Shown in pieces: positions 1 through 7,878 of a stretch of DNA of 64,000 nucleotides. Location: positions 1 to 64,000 of the forward strand of contig NZ_JAUYZJ010000021.1 of assembly GCF_030700285.1 (NCBI RefSeq). The letters run 5' to 3'. Both the position numbers and the translations under genes were made by a program. Positions within the stretch are counted from its first letter, which is position 1, and every line of letters starts with the position of its first letter. Below the pieces are notes generated by a model. The model searched no databases. It was not told the origin of the DNA and saw only the letters and a program-made list of their open reading frames with translations. Source of the stretch: Methylobacterium sp. NEAU K (GTDB lineage: Bacteria; Pseudomonadota; Alphaproteobacteria; Rhizobiales; Beijerinckiaceae).

Positions 1-228
1 GTCGTCGTGCCTCCCAGCCTGACGCGCCAGGCGCCGCCACGTGAACAGTTGCGAGGCGCTCAGTCCGTGTCGGCGTGCCACCGCGCTGATCGAGGTGCCC
101 GGCCCATCACTCTCGACGACGATGGCGGCCTTTTCCTCATCCGACCACGTCCGCCGCCGGCCGGCCCCGGTGAACAGCTCCAGGCGCCGGATCGGCTCCG
201 ACATAGCCATACGCCCTGACATCGACAT
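1..228 (-). CDS. IS66 TnpA-like accessory transposase protein (partial)
   Basis: The frame is open to the left edge, so only about the first 70-76 residues are seen. After a short leader (candidate starts at 228 and 210, in frame) comes MSEPIRRLELFTG, then RRRTWSDEEKA, then a helix-turn-helix ISAVARRHGLSASQLFTWRR. This is the DNA-binding Tn3/IS66-type OrfA domain. In IS66 elements this small protein is needed with TnpB and TnpC for transposition. It sits just inside the terminal repeat ending at 304, as expected for the first gene of such an element. Confidence 0.8.
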   Translation of the reverse strand, partial: MSMSGRMAMSEPIRRLELFTGAGRRRTWSDEEKAAIVVESDGPGTSISAVARRHGLSASQLFTWRRLARQAGRHDD

Positions 229-304
229 GTGACGGAGCTCCCATTCCGCTCCGTATGTCGCCTTCACACCGCCTGCCGGAAGGTGCCGCCCAGACAGCGC
301 TTAC
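1..304 (-). mobile_element. IS66-family insertion sequence, one end only (cut by window edge)
   Basis: Read on the minus strand, an element end starts at 304 with GTAAGCGCTGTC, matching the GTAAGCG-type terminal inverted repeat known for IS66-family elements. About 75 bases inside it begins a TnpA-like reading frame that runs off the left edge. The eight bases just outside (305-312, gatgaacc) would be one copy of the expected 8-bp target duplication; the other end lies outside the window and cannot be compared. Family assignment rests on the terminus plus the TnpA protein; whether the element is complete is unknown. Confidence 0.7.
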
Positions 305-397
305 GATGAACCGACCGTTGGCCATCGAAGTTCCGTATCGCCGTGTGCATCGCTCGTTGCTCACAATGATACGGTTTCGATTAGGCGTCAATTATGC

Positions 398-634
398 TCA
401 GGCGTCGACGCCGGGCTTCACGCGATCCTGGCGGGGCGTGATGGTCACGAAGGCCGGATCCAGACGTTCGGCGAGCTGATGCGCGGCTGTTCCGGCCAGG
501 GTCACCAGACCGTGCGCCTCATCGCCAAGAGGTCCGTCCAGCGTCCCGGCGCTGGACAGGAGCCGGTGCAGAGCCGACAGAGTGTCGGCGATTGACGAAG
601 CCAAGCCGGATGCGTCTGGGTCGGAGCGGAACAT
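398..634 (-). CDS. small hypothetical protein (78 aa)
   Basis: No family recognised. The protein is acidic and soluble-looking, with Ala/Leu-rich helices, and has no signal peptide or membrane segment. The start is supported by a ribosome-binding site reading GGAGATACTTCA directly before the ATG at 634. Upstream on the same strand (709-728) is a perfect palindrome that could be an operator. The gene lies between the IS66 end and the restriction-modification genes, inside what looks like a genomic island, and could be cargo or a regulator; nothing in the sequence decides this. Confidence 0.55.
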   Translation of the reverse strand: MFRSDPDASGLASSIADTLSALHRLLSSAGTLDGPLGDEAHGLVTLAGTAAHQLAERLDPAFVTITPRQDRVKPGVDA

Positions 635-708
635 TGAAGTATCTCCTCGTGGGACGGTAAGTATGTTCCGGAATTAGGTCGAAGCAAATAGGTCCGCATG
701 GTGAGATG

Positions 709-728
709 TGTCTGATTGTCATCAGACA
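709..728. promoter_or_regulatory. palindromic candidate operator TGTCTGAT-N4-ATCAGACA
   Basis: A perfect 8-bp inverted repeat with a 4-base spacer lies about 75 bases upstream of the small leftward gene starting at 634. A further direct copy of TGTCTGAT follows at 775-782 and a related CGTCTGA at 786-792. Such repeated half-sites are typical of a dimeric repressor or controller protein, but no cognate regulator was identified. Confidence 0.4.
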
Positions 729-1255
729 GTAGCCGCCTGTTTTGCTATAGAAACTAAGTGCCTGCGAGACATTCTGTCTGATGTCCGTCTGACCGGCCTC
801 CTATCTTCGCCAGTTCTCCTACGAGCCCCCGGCTACTGATGTCTCTGCCGATGAGGGAGCGGAACGGTGCCGGGAGGGTGGACGGTAGAGCCCCCTGCCC
901 CGGGAGGGTGGCCCCCGGATACGGCTCAAAGCGCGTACGCCGGCTGTCGCGTACCCTGCTGACGAAAATGTCGCTCGCTGAAATCTTCGGACAAGATGTC
1001 CGGGCGCCTCAGGATTGCCTGTTCGGCTGATGAGCCTCTGATCCGCGGGAGGAGAGAAATTTCCTGGCTTACTTCGAACCAGCGGTCAGCAGCGCTCGCT
1101 TTTCAAGTGTCGGTGCTGTGGACGTGCCGCAACAGAGCGTTGCCGCCCAACGACTTACCGTCAGCGCCGCCGCAAGGCCAAAGGTCCGCGCACCGACCAC
1201 AGGTTGATTGTGGTGGCAAACGCAGCCAAGACGCGGTCCGCACGGAGCGTCATTC
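729..1255. other. intergenic region between small ORF and restriction gene
   Basis: No convincing gene was found in this ~530-base stretch. It carries half-sites resembling the 709-728 palindrome and, near 988-1002, a second perfect inverted repeat (CGGACA-N3-TGTCCG). The bases before 1255 can be translated into a Cys/Arg-rich peptide containing FKCRCCGR, but without a start or supporting family match. The end of the stretch should hold the promoter of the restriction gene. Confidence 0.4.
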
Positions 1256-1963
1256 ATGGCCAGAAATCTCATCGCGCAGGACGATGCGCGGGAAAACCGG
1301 TTGGTGGATATCTTCAATCTCGTCCGCCCTGCAAGAAGGGTTCGGCACGGAGTTGATGCTGTACTCGTCGTCGACGGTCAGGAGATCGAGTTCGAGCTCA
1401 AATCTGTAACGACAGCTAGAGGTAGCATCAGTACAGTTCGTGATTTGGGGCGGGATCACATTGAAAAATGGGCCAACAAACACTGGATCGTGGCGTTCTT
1501 CGACGGAACTGACCCGCTGCGATGCCGTTATGGCTCGCCGACCGCCGTCGCGCCGTGGATTGACCGAATTTGGGATTACATTAAGCGCGACTTCGAGTTG
1601 GCAGAGCTAGCTCCTGGCGAGCTGAGTATAGAGACGATGTTTTCCATACTTGGGAGAAAGGATCATTATACTGCGCTTGATGCCAGGAAGTTGCATAAGA
1701 TGCAGTACAGTGCTGCTAAGTACAAGGAATTGATGGACATGGATGGGGGCTATTCCCCTGAACGAATGCTTGAGATTTTTCGAGCGAGATTGAAGTACGT
1801 CATTGAGCGTGGGTCAACTCTCAACAATCCGCACATAAATCCTTCCGATTATCTGGCTTGGCCAGAAATCAGCCGCGATTATGCGGTCACGCTTCGCCGC
1901 TTGGTCACGGAGTGGATCCACGCAACGCCTGCGCGACCGATCGCGCCAGCCGATAGGCCATAG
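1256..1963 (+). CDS. putative type II restriction endonuclease (PD-(D/E)XK fold)
   Basis: A 235-aa protein with a likely nuclease core near the N-terminus: Asp34 followed by a beta-strand and Glu47-Leu-Lys49 (DAVLVVDG then EFELKS), the spacing of the PD-(D/E)XK active site. The start is the ATG at 1256, preceded by a weak GGAG; an upstream in-frame TTG at 1208 is less likely. It converges on a C5-cytosine methyltransferase and the two 3' ends overlap by 59 bases, which together with the neighbouring vsr supports a restriction role. GC content is visibly lower than in core genes, in keeping with transfer. Recognition sequence unknown; the call is inferred from motif plus context, not from a recognised family. 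Confidence 0.65.
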   Translation: MARNLIAQDDARENRLVDIFNLVRPARRVRHGVDAVLVVDGQEIEFELKSVTTARGSISTVRDLGRDHIEKWANKHWIVAFFDGTDPLRCRYGSPTAVAPWIDRIWDYIKRDFELAELAPGELSIETMFSILGRKDHYTALDARKLHKMQYSAAKYKELMDMDGGYSPERMLEIFRARLKYVIERGSTLNNPHINPSDYLAWPEISRDYAVTLRRLVTEWIHATPARPIAPADRP

Positions 1964-3086
1964 GCGGCGCGACGGAGTTTCCAATCAGTCCGAGCGCCAT
2001 GTAGACCGGCTTCGTGATCGGCCAGTCCTCCGGGAAGCCCTGAAGGACCATGCAGTCCGGCACCGACAGGCGGAAGTGATCGTGTTTGGCGACGTACGAG
2101 CTCGCCATCTCGCGCGTCAAGGCGACGCCGTTTGGCCAGATGCCCAACGAGTGCCACACGCGCTGCGCCGTAACCGAGTTGAGGATGCTCGTGGTGTGGC
2201 GTGGCCCGGTCAGTCCGCTCCTGATCGTTGGGGCCAGATCGTCGACCCCGATGTCCGTCAGCCCGAGCGCTTCGCGCGCTCCCATCGTCCGAGGCAGGCC
2301 GAGATGGCTCAGGCTGCCCGTGAGATGGCCGGCGCAGTGAGTAGGCTGCGGCGTCACGAACTTCTCAGCCGCCTCCCTTTCACGGAAACCCACGAAGAAG
2401 ACGCGCCTGCGTCGCTGAGGAACGCCGAAGTCCGCAGCGTCCAAATGGAAGCATTTGATCGTGTACTCGCCGCGCAGCGGCGTCAGGATGGTCGCCTGCA
2501 CGTAATCGGCGAAGCGCTTCGTGAGCAGGCCGCTCACGTTCTCGCATACGAACGCTCTCGGACGGACGGATTGGACCGCCCTGACGAACTCGGGAATCAT
2601 GTCCCGCGCGTCCTCCGAGCCTTGGCGTCGACCGGCATGGCTGAACGGCTGACAGGGCGGACCGCCGTGCAGCACGTCCACGGTCCCGCGGTGCCGGCGC
2701 CAGTCGACCCTCGTCACATCGCCTGCGGCGCCGCCGAACACGGTGCGCTGGGGGTGTGCCGCCCTCAGCACTACGGCTGCGGGCTCCAAGATGTCGTAGC
2801 TCGCGGCGTGATCGAAGCCGGCCCTGTCGAAGCCGATGTCCATCCCGCCGCCGCCGCTGAAGAGCGACAGGGCCGTCATCCCGTTGCGGCGAAGCATCGG
2901 CATGAGCTTCTTGGCGCTAAGCCGCGGCTTGTTGATTGGGTGCTTGGAGAGTGGGCCGTCACCGCTCAGCGCCTGCCGCTTGGCCTGCTGCGCAGCGAGC
3001 GTGGTCGCGCGGAACGCAGCCCGCTCGGTCTCGGTGAGATCCCGGGCCTGATACCAGGGCGCGTCGGTGCCGCGGGCGTCATACAT
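1905..3086 (-). CDS. DNA (cytosine-5-)-methyltransferase
   Basis: A 393-aa C5 methyltransferase with the canonical motifs in order: AdoMet-binding FSGGGGMDIGF (76-86), catalytic PCQ loop GGPPCQPFS with Cys145, ENV (182-184), QRRRR (224-228) and the C-terminal GNSVAPP (from 369). The variable stretch between about 235 and 365 should contain the target-recognition domain. The start is taken as the ATG at 3086, which overlaps the end of vsr by 8 bases, so the two are probably translationally coupled. It should protect host DNA from the convergent endonuclease; the modified sequence cannot be read from the protein. Confidence 0.93.
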   Translation of the reverse strand: MYDARGTDAPWYQARDLTETERAAFRATTLAAQQAKRQALSGDGPLSKHPINKPRLSAKKLMPMLRRNGMTALSLFSGGGGMDIGFDRAGFDHAASYDILEPAAVVLRAAHPQRTVFGGAAGDVTRVDWRRHRGTVDVLHGGPPCQPFSHAGRRQGSEDARDMIPEFVRAVQSVRPRAFVCENVSGLLTKRFADYVQATILTPLRGEYTIKCFHLDAADFGVPQRRRRVFFVGFREREAAEKFVTPQPTHCAGHLTGSLSHLGLPRTMGAREALGLTDIGVDDLAPTIRSGLTGPRHTTSILNSVTAQRVWHSLGIWPNGVALTREMASSYVAKHDHFRLSVPDCMVLQGFPEDWPITKPVYMALGLIGNSVAPPMAYRLARSVAQALRGSTP

Positions 3087-3594
3087 TGGAGGCCACCGCG
3101 CTCGATCGTGCGGGTCCCAGAAACTCCACGAGGTTCCGGGACAGCGCTTCCGGCTCGCGCGTCTCACATTCCCAGATCACACGCACCTGCCAGCCAGCCT
3201 CTTCAAGCGCCCTCATGTTGCGGGCATCACGGTTGACGTTCGATTGAAATTTCTCAGCCCAGAAGTCTGCACGGGTCTTTGGCATGAAGGCCCGCCGGCA
3301 GCCAGGGTGGCGATGCCAGAAGCAGCCGTGGACGAACAGAATGCGGCGTCGGCCGGGAAAGACGATGTCGGGGCGGCCCGGCAGCGGGGCCGCATGGATG
3401 CGGTAGCGGTAGCCCAGCCCGTGCAGGAGGCGCCTGACGATCATCTCCGGTTTGGTGTTTTTACCCTTGTTCGCCTGCATGACCTTCCGGGTCACGGCGG
3501 TCACGCCTTCGAAGCGGCCGCCGTCGGCGCTGCCGGTCGTGGCGGGCATCTTGATCGCCCTCATGCGAGCTTGTGGATCTGCCGAGTGAGACAC
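3079..3594 (-). CDS. vsr: very short patch repair endonuclease
   Basis: A 171-aa Vsr protein, which nicks DNA 5' of T:G mismatches made when 5-methylcytosine deaminates. Visible hallmarks are NTKPEMIVRRLLH, the catalytic-strand RPDIVF with Asp76, and VHGCFWHRHPGC whose Cys and His residues fit the structural zinc site. The N-terminal ~30 residues precede the usual start of the family, so an internal start is possible. It lies directly upstream of and overlaps the methyltransferase, the expected partner whose methylation creates its substrate. Confidence 0.93.
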   Translation of the reverse strand: MSHSADPQARMRAIKMPATTGSADGGRFEGVTAVTRKVMQANKGKNTKPEMIVRRLLHGLGYRYRIHAAPLPGRPDIVFPGRRRILFVHGCFWHRHPGCRRAFMPKTRADFWAEKFQSNVNRDARNMRALEEAGWQVRVIWECETREPEALSRNLVEFLGPARSSAVASNV

Positions 3595-3607
3595 GGAAGA
3601 TGGCGCT

Positions 3608-4894
3608 CTACGCGAGTGAGTGAACGGTGCCGCTTCCAGATCCCGTCCCGGTCTCCAGATCAGGCGCGGTCTGACGGATCGTGTCGGCGACGAAGGACGG
3701 CGCCAAGTGGGCGTAGTGCTTCTCGGCCATGCGCGTGCCCGAGTGGCCGAGTGCCTCCGCGACGACGATCAGCGGAGCGCCGTTCCGCACCATCGCGCTC
3801 GCGTAGGAGTGCCGCAGCTCGTGCAGAGTGATGCTCTCGAGCTTCGCCCGGTCCAGTGCCGCCTTGAACGCCCGCTGATACTGCGCCGGCTTCCAGGCCT
3901 CCCCGGTCTCGCCGCGCAGCAGCGGCGCGCGTGGATCCCGGCCGGCCGACAGCCGCTCGAAGAGCGCCCTGCCCCCGGCGGTCAGGGGAATGTGGCGAGC
4001 CCGGCCGTTCTTGCTTCTCTCTACGAACACGGTTCCGTTCGCGCCGTCGAAGTCCCGAACCGTGAGGGCGGCCAGCTCACCGAAGCGCGCTCCGGTCATC
4101 AGCGCCGCCGCAACCAGGTCCCGCAGGGCGCCCTGCGCGGTGTTCAGCAGCCGCCGCTGCTCAGCAACGTCGAGGAAGCGGACGCGGGCGGCTCCCGTGT
4201 CTCGGAACGGCTTAAGCAGACGCCACGCACGGTCGCTCTCGACGAACTGGTGCTGGAAGGCCCAGTTCAGCGCGGCCTTGAGCAGGGTGAGCGTGCGGTT
4301 GGCTGTGTCGCGGCGTCGGCGCAGCGCTTCCGGGTCCGAAACGTCCACATCCCGGGTGTTGACCTTCGCGGCGTGCCGGCTGGTCCGCAGCCGCTTCGGC
4401 GCCGTCACCATCGCGTCGCGCCAGCGCCGCAGCCTGTCGAGCGTAAGATCCGCCACGCGGAGCGGCCCGAGCTTAGGGAGTATGTGGACGCGCGCCCGTG
4501 AACGGGCGTCATAGACCGCCTTCATCCCCTCAGCGGTGCGCGCTTCGAGGTAGCGCTCAAGCGCGTCGGCGACCGTCAGGGCCGGCTGCGCGTCCGGCGC
4601 CGCGCGGAGCGACTTCGCCCACGCGCGGGCCGCATCCTTGGCCTGCTCGTGCGTGAGGATGCCGGTCCCGTCCGCGGCGGACAGATCGTCCGCCTTCCCG
4701 AGTTTGGTCTGTACGCGCTTGCCGTCGGCTGAGCGGGAGGCGGCGAGCCATGACCCGCCCTGCCCTCTTGTGCCGCGCCCGCGGCGGTAGCCCAGCCGAA
4801 CGCCCGGGCTGATCAGCTCCCACTCCGGCGCGTCCGAGGGCGGAAGATCGGATCGGCTCGTGCGGCTTGCGAGGACGCTGCGGCGGCGCGGCAT
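3608..4894 (-). CDS. tyrosine-recombinase integrase of a genomic island
   Basis: A 428-aa phage/island-type integrase. The N-terminal third contains an Arg/Gly-rich arm-binding-like segment and a SAM-like core-binding region (roughly 100-230). The catalytic domain shows Arg in TGARFGEL, Lys in RSKNGRARH, HELRHSYAS, GHSGTRMAEKHYAHL with the nucleophilic Tyr. Its 5' end lies about 140 bases from a displaced tRNA-Glu 3' half, the typical att arrangement. It probably moves the segment that carries the restriction-modification genes. All catalytic residues are present, so the enzyme looks intact. Confidence 0.93.
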   Translation of the reverse strand: MPRRRSVLASRTSRSDLPPSDAPEWELISPGVRLGYRRGRGTRGQGGSWLAASRSADGKRVQTKLGKADDLSAADGTGILTHEQAKDAARAWAKSLRAAPDAQPALTVADALERYLEARTAEGMKAVYDARSRARVHILPKLGPLRVADLTLDRLRRWRDAMVTAPKRLRTSRHAAKVNTRDVDVSDPEALRRRRDTANRTLTLLKAALNWAFQHQFVESDRAWRLLKPFRDTGAARVRFLDVAEQRRLLNTAQGALRDLVAAALMTGARFGELAALTVRDFDGANGTVFVERSKNGRARHIPLTAGGRALFERLSAGRDPRAPLLRGETGEAWKPAQYQRAFKAALDRAKLESITLHELRHSYASAMVRNGAPLIVVAEALGHSGTRMAEKHYAHLAPSFVADTIRQTAPDLETGTGSGSGTVHSLA

Positions 4895-5033
4895 CGTCGA
4901 CCCTTTTCGTTGTCGAATTCGTTGCTAACAATGCCACGAAACGAGCTGGAACGCAAAGGGATGAAATGGTACAAGCCATTGCATACAAAGCAATATCAGG
5001 ACGTTCCAAGAAGTACCGGCATGTGCCAGATGT

Positions 5034-5081
5034 CGCCCTTTCACGGCGAAAACACGGGTTTGATTCCCGTAGGGCGCGCCA
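5034..5081 (+). repeat. displaced tRNA-Glu(UUC) 3' half: probable island attachment site
   Basis: The sequence can be folded as the 3' half of tRNA-Glu: an anticodon arm with loop CTTTCAC (anticodon TTC) closed by GGCG, a short variable loop, a T arm ACGGG-TTTGATT-CCCGT, then AGGGCGC-G-CCA. No matching 5' half or GCGCCCT acceptor strand is found upstream, so it is not a complete tRNA gene. Integrases commonly use the 3' part of tRNA genes as the core att site; the intact tRNA-Glu would be expected at the other island end, left of the window. The TTTGATT T-loop, rather than TTCGATT, may reflect drift. Confidence 0.75.
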
Positions 5082-5116
5082 GCAAAATCAGTAGCTTAGC
5101 TCGATTTTACTGGCGC
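5076..5116. repeat. imperfect inverted repeat at the att boundary
   Basis: Arms 5076-5089 and 5103-5116 (GCGCCAGCAAAATC and its complement with one mismatch) enclose a 13-base loop. The left arm starts inside the tRNA-Glu fragment. It may be a transcription terminator or a recombination-related symmetry; there is no T-run after it, so a standard rho-independent terminator is not clear. Confidence 0.45.
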
Positions 5117-5369
5117 GGGGGCCTAATAACCCCAACTTTGGCCCAATTGTCCGCCGTCAGATGCTTTGTGACGGTTTTGGGCGCTTAGGAGCGAAGGCTC
5201 CGACCCGACTGAGGTGAAAGGGTAGGCAGTCTGCGCGTGGTGGCGCAAGCGGCCGACAGCCGCCGGTCCGCGTCAGAGCGGCTGCGACGGTAATGCGGGG
5301 ACGCCGATCCCGACCCAACCTCGCCTTAAGCAGGTCCACGCCGTGCCTGGAAGTGTTCGTCCGCCCTGA
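5117..5369. other. intergenic region right of the island boundary
   Basis: No gene is supported here. The stretch separates the att-like sequence from the transposase remnant and contains only short open frames without ribosome-binding sites. It is probably degraded mobile-element DNA. Confidence 0.35.
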
Positions 5370-5530
5370 CGTCGTTTCGGCAGCACCCAGGACGACGCGG
5401 AGACCGCCAAGGTGCAGTGGCGCAAGCTCGCCGATCAGCCCCGGCCCAAGGTCCCCAAGCTCGCCGCCCTGATGGATGAGGCCGAGCCGGACGTGCTGGC
5501 CCACATGGGCTTCCCCGCCATCGCAAGCTT
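5370..5530 (+). pseudogene. IS256-family (mutator-type) transposase remnant
   Basis: In one frame the segment reads DDAETAKVQWRKLADQ, RPKVPKLAALMDEAE and PDVLAHMGFP. This resembles the region shortly before the conserved NPIERLN block of IS256-family transposases. The homology stops on both sides: upstream the frame loses similarity, and downstream the expected NPIERLN motif is missing. It is therefore a short internal relic, not a functional gene. No terminal repeats were found nearby. Confidence 0.65.
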
Positions 5531-5689
5531 GAAGATCGCATGCCTGGGACTGAGCGGACGCCGGACGGAGGGCGCCCACGTCATGAGGCTGGGGTCGCCG
5601 AGCTTCCTGCATCCTGAAGCCCGGCGTGTTCCTGCATCAAGCGCGACAGGAGGGGTGCCGCACCTCACGGCGCCCCTTCAACGGGAGGG

Positions 5690-6907
5690 TCATTTTTTCA
5701 CTGTGCTGCAAGTGCTTTCGGAAAGAGGCTGAAACGCTTGATCGCCGGGAATCGTCTTCAAGATCTTGTAGAAATCCCACGGTCCTTTCGATTCCGCAGG
5801 AGTTTTCACCTGTGCGAGGTACATGTCGTGAACCATGCGGCCGTCTTCGCGGAGCTTGGCGTTTCGAGCGAAGAAATCTTGGATCGGCAACGCGCGCATC
5901 TTCGCCATAACCTGCAAGCCGTCGTCCGTGCCGGCGGCTTCGGCCGCCTTGAGAAAGTGGAGCACCGCCGAATAATCTCCGGCTTGCACCATGGTCGGCA
6001 TCCTGCCGCCCATCCGCTCGCCGAAACGCCGCGCGAACGCGCGCGTCTGCTCATCCATGTCCCAGTAGAAGCCTGTCGTCAGGATCATGCCCTGAGCGGC
6101 CGTGAGCCCTACAGAATGGATGTCGGTCAGGAAGATGTTGAGGCCTCCCAGCGTCTGGCCACCCTGCGAAATTCCGAACTCGCTCGCCTGCTTGATGGTG
6201 TTGATCGTGTCGGCCCCGGCATTGGCCATGCCGATGATCTTCGCGCCCGAACTCTGGGCCTGCAGCAGGTAGGACGAGAAATCGGGGTTGGGGAACGGGT
6301 GCTTGACAGAGCCGAGAACCTTGCCGCCCTTTGCTTTCACGACACGGGTAACCTGCGCCTCCAGATCATGCCCGAAGGTGTAGTCGGCAGTAATGAAGAA
6401 CCATGTGTTTTTCGGATCATCCGCCAGAGCCGAGGCTGTGCCGGCGGCGAGGGCGTAGGTGTCCCATGTCCAGTGAGCGCCCGTCGGCGAACAGGAGGCG
6501 TTGGTCAGCGCCATGGAGCCGGCACCGGAATTGATGTCGATCTTACCTTTGCTGCGGGCAACCTCGCGCACCGCGAGACCCGCAACCGAGGAGTTCGTAT
6601 CGAAGATCGCGTCCACACCCTCTGTGTCGAACCAGCGGCGTGCGATCGAGGATGCGATATCCGCCTTGTTCTGGTGATCGGCAAAGATCAGCTCGACCTT
6701 GCGGCCGTTGATCGGGCGACCGAAGTCCTCCACCGCGAGTTGCGCTGCCGTCACGGATCCTCGGCCTGCAAGATCCGAATAACCACCGGACATGTCGGTC
6801 AGGACGCCGATCTTGATGCCGCCATCGGCATATTGAGCGGAGGCCGGCGTGGCTGTGAGAGGGGCTACGCTGAAGGCAGCGATAACCGCTAGGGTACGAC
6901 AATCCAC
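5690..6907 (-). CDS. ABC transporter substrate-binding protein (LivK/branched-chain amino-acid type)
   Basis: A periplasmic binding protein of about 405 aa. A signal peptide (TLAVIAAFSVAPLTATPASA) is followed by IKIGVLTDMSGGYSDLAG, the typical start of type I periplasmic binding domains. Cys residues near the middle and at the C-terminus (ESTCSTVKK) are present. The GTG at 6907 is preferred as start because GGAGG sits six bases upstream; a longer in-frame start at 6940 lacks this. No permease or ATPase gene is adjacent. The neighbours (catC, YCII) suggest an aromatic compound or its breakdown product as ligand, which is inference only. Confidence 0.88.
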   Translation of the reverse strand: MDCRTLAVIAAFSVAPLTATPASAQYADGGIKIGVLTDMSGGYSDLAGRGSVTAAQLAVEDFGRPINGRKVELIFADHQNKADIASSIARRWFDTEGVDAIFDTNSSVAGLAVREVARSKGKIDINSGAGSMALTNASCSPTGAHWTWDTYALAAGTASALADDPKNTWFFITADYTFGHDLEAQVTRVVKAKGGKVLGSVKHPFPNPDFSSYLLQAQSSGAKIIGMANAGADTINTIKQASEFGISQGGQTLGGLNIFLTDIHSVGLTAAQGMILTTGFYWDMDEQTRAFARRFGERMGGRMPTMVQAGDYSAVLHFLKAAEAAGTDDGLQVMAKMRALPIQDFFARNAKLREDGRMVHDMYLAQVKTPAESKGPWDFYKILKTIPGDQAFQPLSESTCSTVKK

Positions 6908-7036
6908 AAGTATCCTCCCATTTTTTGTTGGTGCTTGCACGGCGCGTCTTCTTTTTCTCGGAGCGCCCTATGGCCGTATGGCCCGTTGCGGTCTGCCGAT
7001 GCTCTCAAGGCCTCGGATCACGGAGCGAATAGTGCG

Positions 7037-7198
7037 TCACTGTTTGCCTCGGATCTGTTTGCCGCCCGCGTTGAAGAATTTGAGAAAGGCTTCGTTGTAA
7101 CGCTGCATATCTTCGAGGCTCGTGAGATGCGCAGCGCAAAGCGGGCCGCCATCGGTCCGGTAATACGGCTGTGCCCCATCGATTCCGGCACAAGCCAT
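7037..7198 (-). CDS. small ORF (53 aa), possible remnant of a larger enzyme
   Basis: An ATG at 7198 follows a GGGGGAGAGAGAAG ribosome-binding site, and the ORF lies 15 bases after the YCII gene in the same direction, so it is probably translated. The C-terminal part (SLEDMQRYNEAFLKFF) has an amphipathic-helix look seen at the ends of alpha/beta hydrolases, but no family can be assigned. It could be a real micro-protein or the surviving end of a deleted pathway gene. Confidence 0.45.
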   Translation of the reverse strand: MACAGIDGAQPYYRTDGGPLCAAHLTSLEDMQRYNEAFLKFFNAGGKQIRGKQ

Positions 7199-7213
7199 CT
7201 TCTCTCTCCCCCG

Positions 7214-7510
7214 TCAGAGGTAGCTTTGGCCGTCGAGATAGGCCTTGCGCCAGCGCCTGATCTCGACGCGCTCGAAGAGGCCCACCTTGTAGAACGGGTC
7301 CGCCTGGATGAGCGCCTCGGCTTCGGCGCGGGTGTCGACATCGACGACGTACAAGCCACCGCCCGCGTCGCTCCCGTCGTCGTTCAGCTTCGCGCCACAC
7401 GCCAGGAGCTGGCCCTTGATCCGGTCGAGGTAGACGAGATGCTCGGCGCGATGAGTCTTGCGGACGTCCAGGCTGCCGGCCTTGTCGAACGTCTCGATCA
7501 TGTAGGGCAT
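7214..7510 (-). CDS. YCII-family protein
   Basis: A 98-aa protein of the YCII-related ferredoxin-like fold. Visible features are RKTHRAEHLVYLDRIK, GGGLYVVDVDTRAEAEALIQADPF, the conserved Asp-Pro-Phe turn, and a basic end VEIRRWRKAYLDG. YCII proteins are small dimeric enzymes or accessory proteins; some work on chlorinated or muconolactone-like substrates. It starts 13 bases after catC and is followed closely by a 53-aa ORF, so the set forms one leftward operon. Confidence 0.85.
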   Translation of the reverse strand: MPYMIETFDKAGSLDVRKTHRAEHLVYLDRIKGQLLACGAKLNDDGSDAGGGLYVVDVDTRAEAEALIQADPFYKVGLFERVEIRRWRKAYLDGQSYL

Positions 7511-7523
7511 GGCACTCTACTTG

Positions 7524-7808
7524 TCAGTTGGCTGCGATGGCGGACGGATGTTGCGCCAGAGGTGTGACGCTGATCGACATGTACGGGTAGAGAGGCAGCG
7601 ACATCAGGGTGTCGTGAAGCTCGTCGTTGCTGGCGACGTCGAACACGCTGTAGTTGGCGTATTGCCCGGCGACGCGCCAGAGGTGTCGCCACTTGCCCTC
7701 CTGCTGCAGCTTCTGCGCGTAGGCCTTCTCTTCCGCCTTCAGGCGATCGGCCTCGTCCTTCGGCAGGATGGCCGGAATGTTGACCTGCATGTGGACCATG
7801 TAGAGCAT
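7524..7808 (-). CDS. catC: muconolactone Delta-isomerase
   Basis: A 94-aa protein matching the small decameric muconolactone isomerases of the beta-ketoadipate (catechol) pathway, which turn muconolactone into 3-oxoadipate enol-lactone. Landmarks are MVHMQVNIP, a Lys/Glu-rich helix, GKWRHLWRVAG, YANYSVFDV, SNDELH and SLPLYPYM. An AGGAGAGACATC ribosome-binding site precedes the ATG at 7808. No catA, catB or pcaD lies nearby; only a YCII protein, two tiny ORFs and a binding protein share the operon, so the pathway here seems partial or dispersed. Confidence 0.93.
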   Translation of the reverse strand: MLYMVHMQVNIPAILPKDEADRLKAEEKAYAQKLQQEGKWRHLWRVAGQYANYSVFDVASNDELHDTLMSLPLYPYMSISVTPLAQHPSAIAAN

Positions 7809-7878
7809 GATGTCTCTCCTGTGCCGACCGGATGTCCGAGCGCATCTGATTTGAGAGCGCTCTGGTGAAGGTCGTCGA

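Noticed and set aside
1060..1250. Zinc-ribbon-like peptide FKCRCCGR in front of the restriction gene
   Set aside because: No start codon, no ribosome-binding site and no continued similarity; probably chance Cys in GC-rich DNA.
5000..5085. Complete tRNA-Glu gene
   Set aside because: The 3' half folds correctly but there is no matching acceptor 5' strand or D arm upstream.
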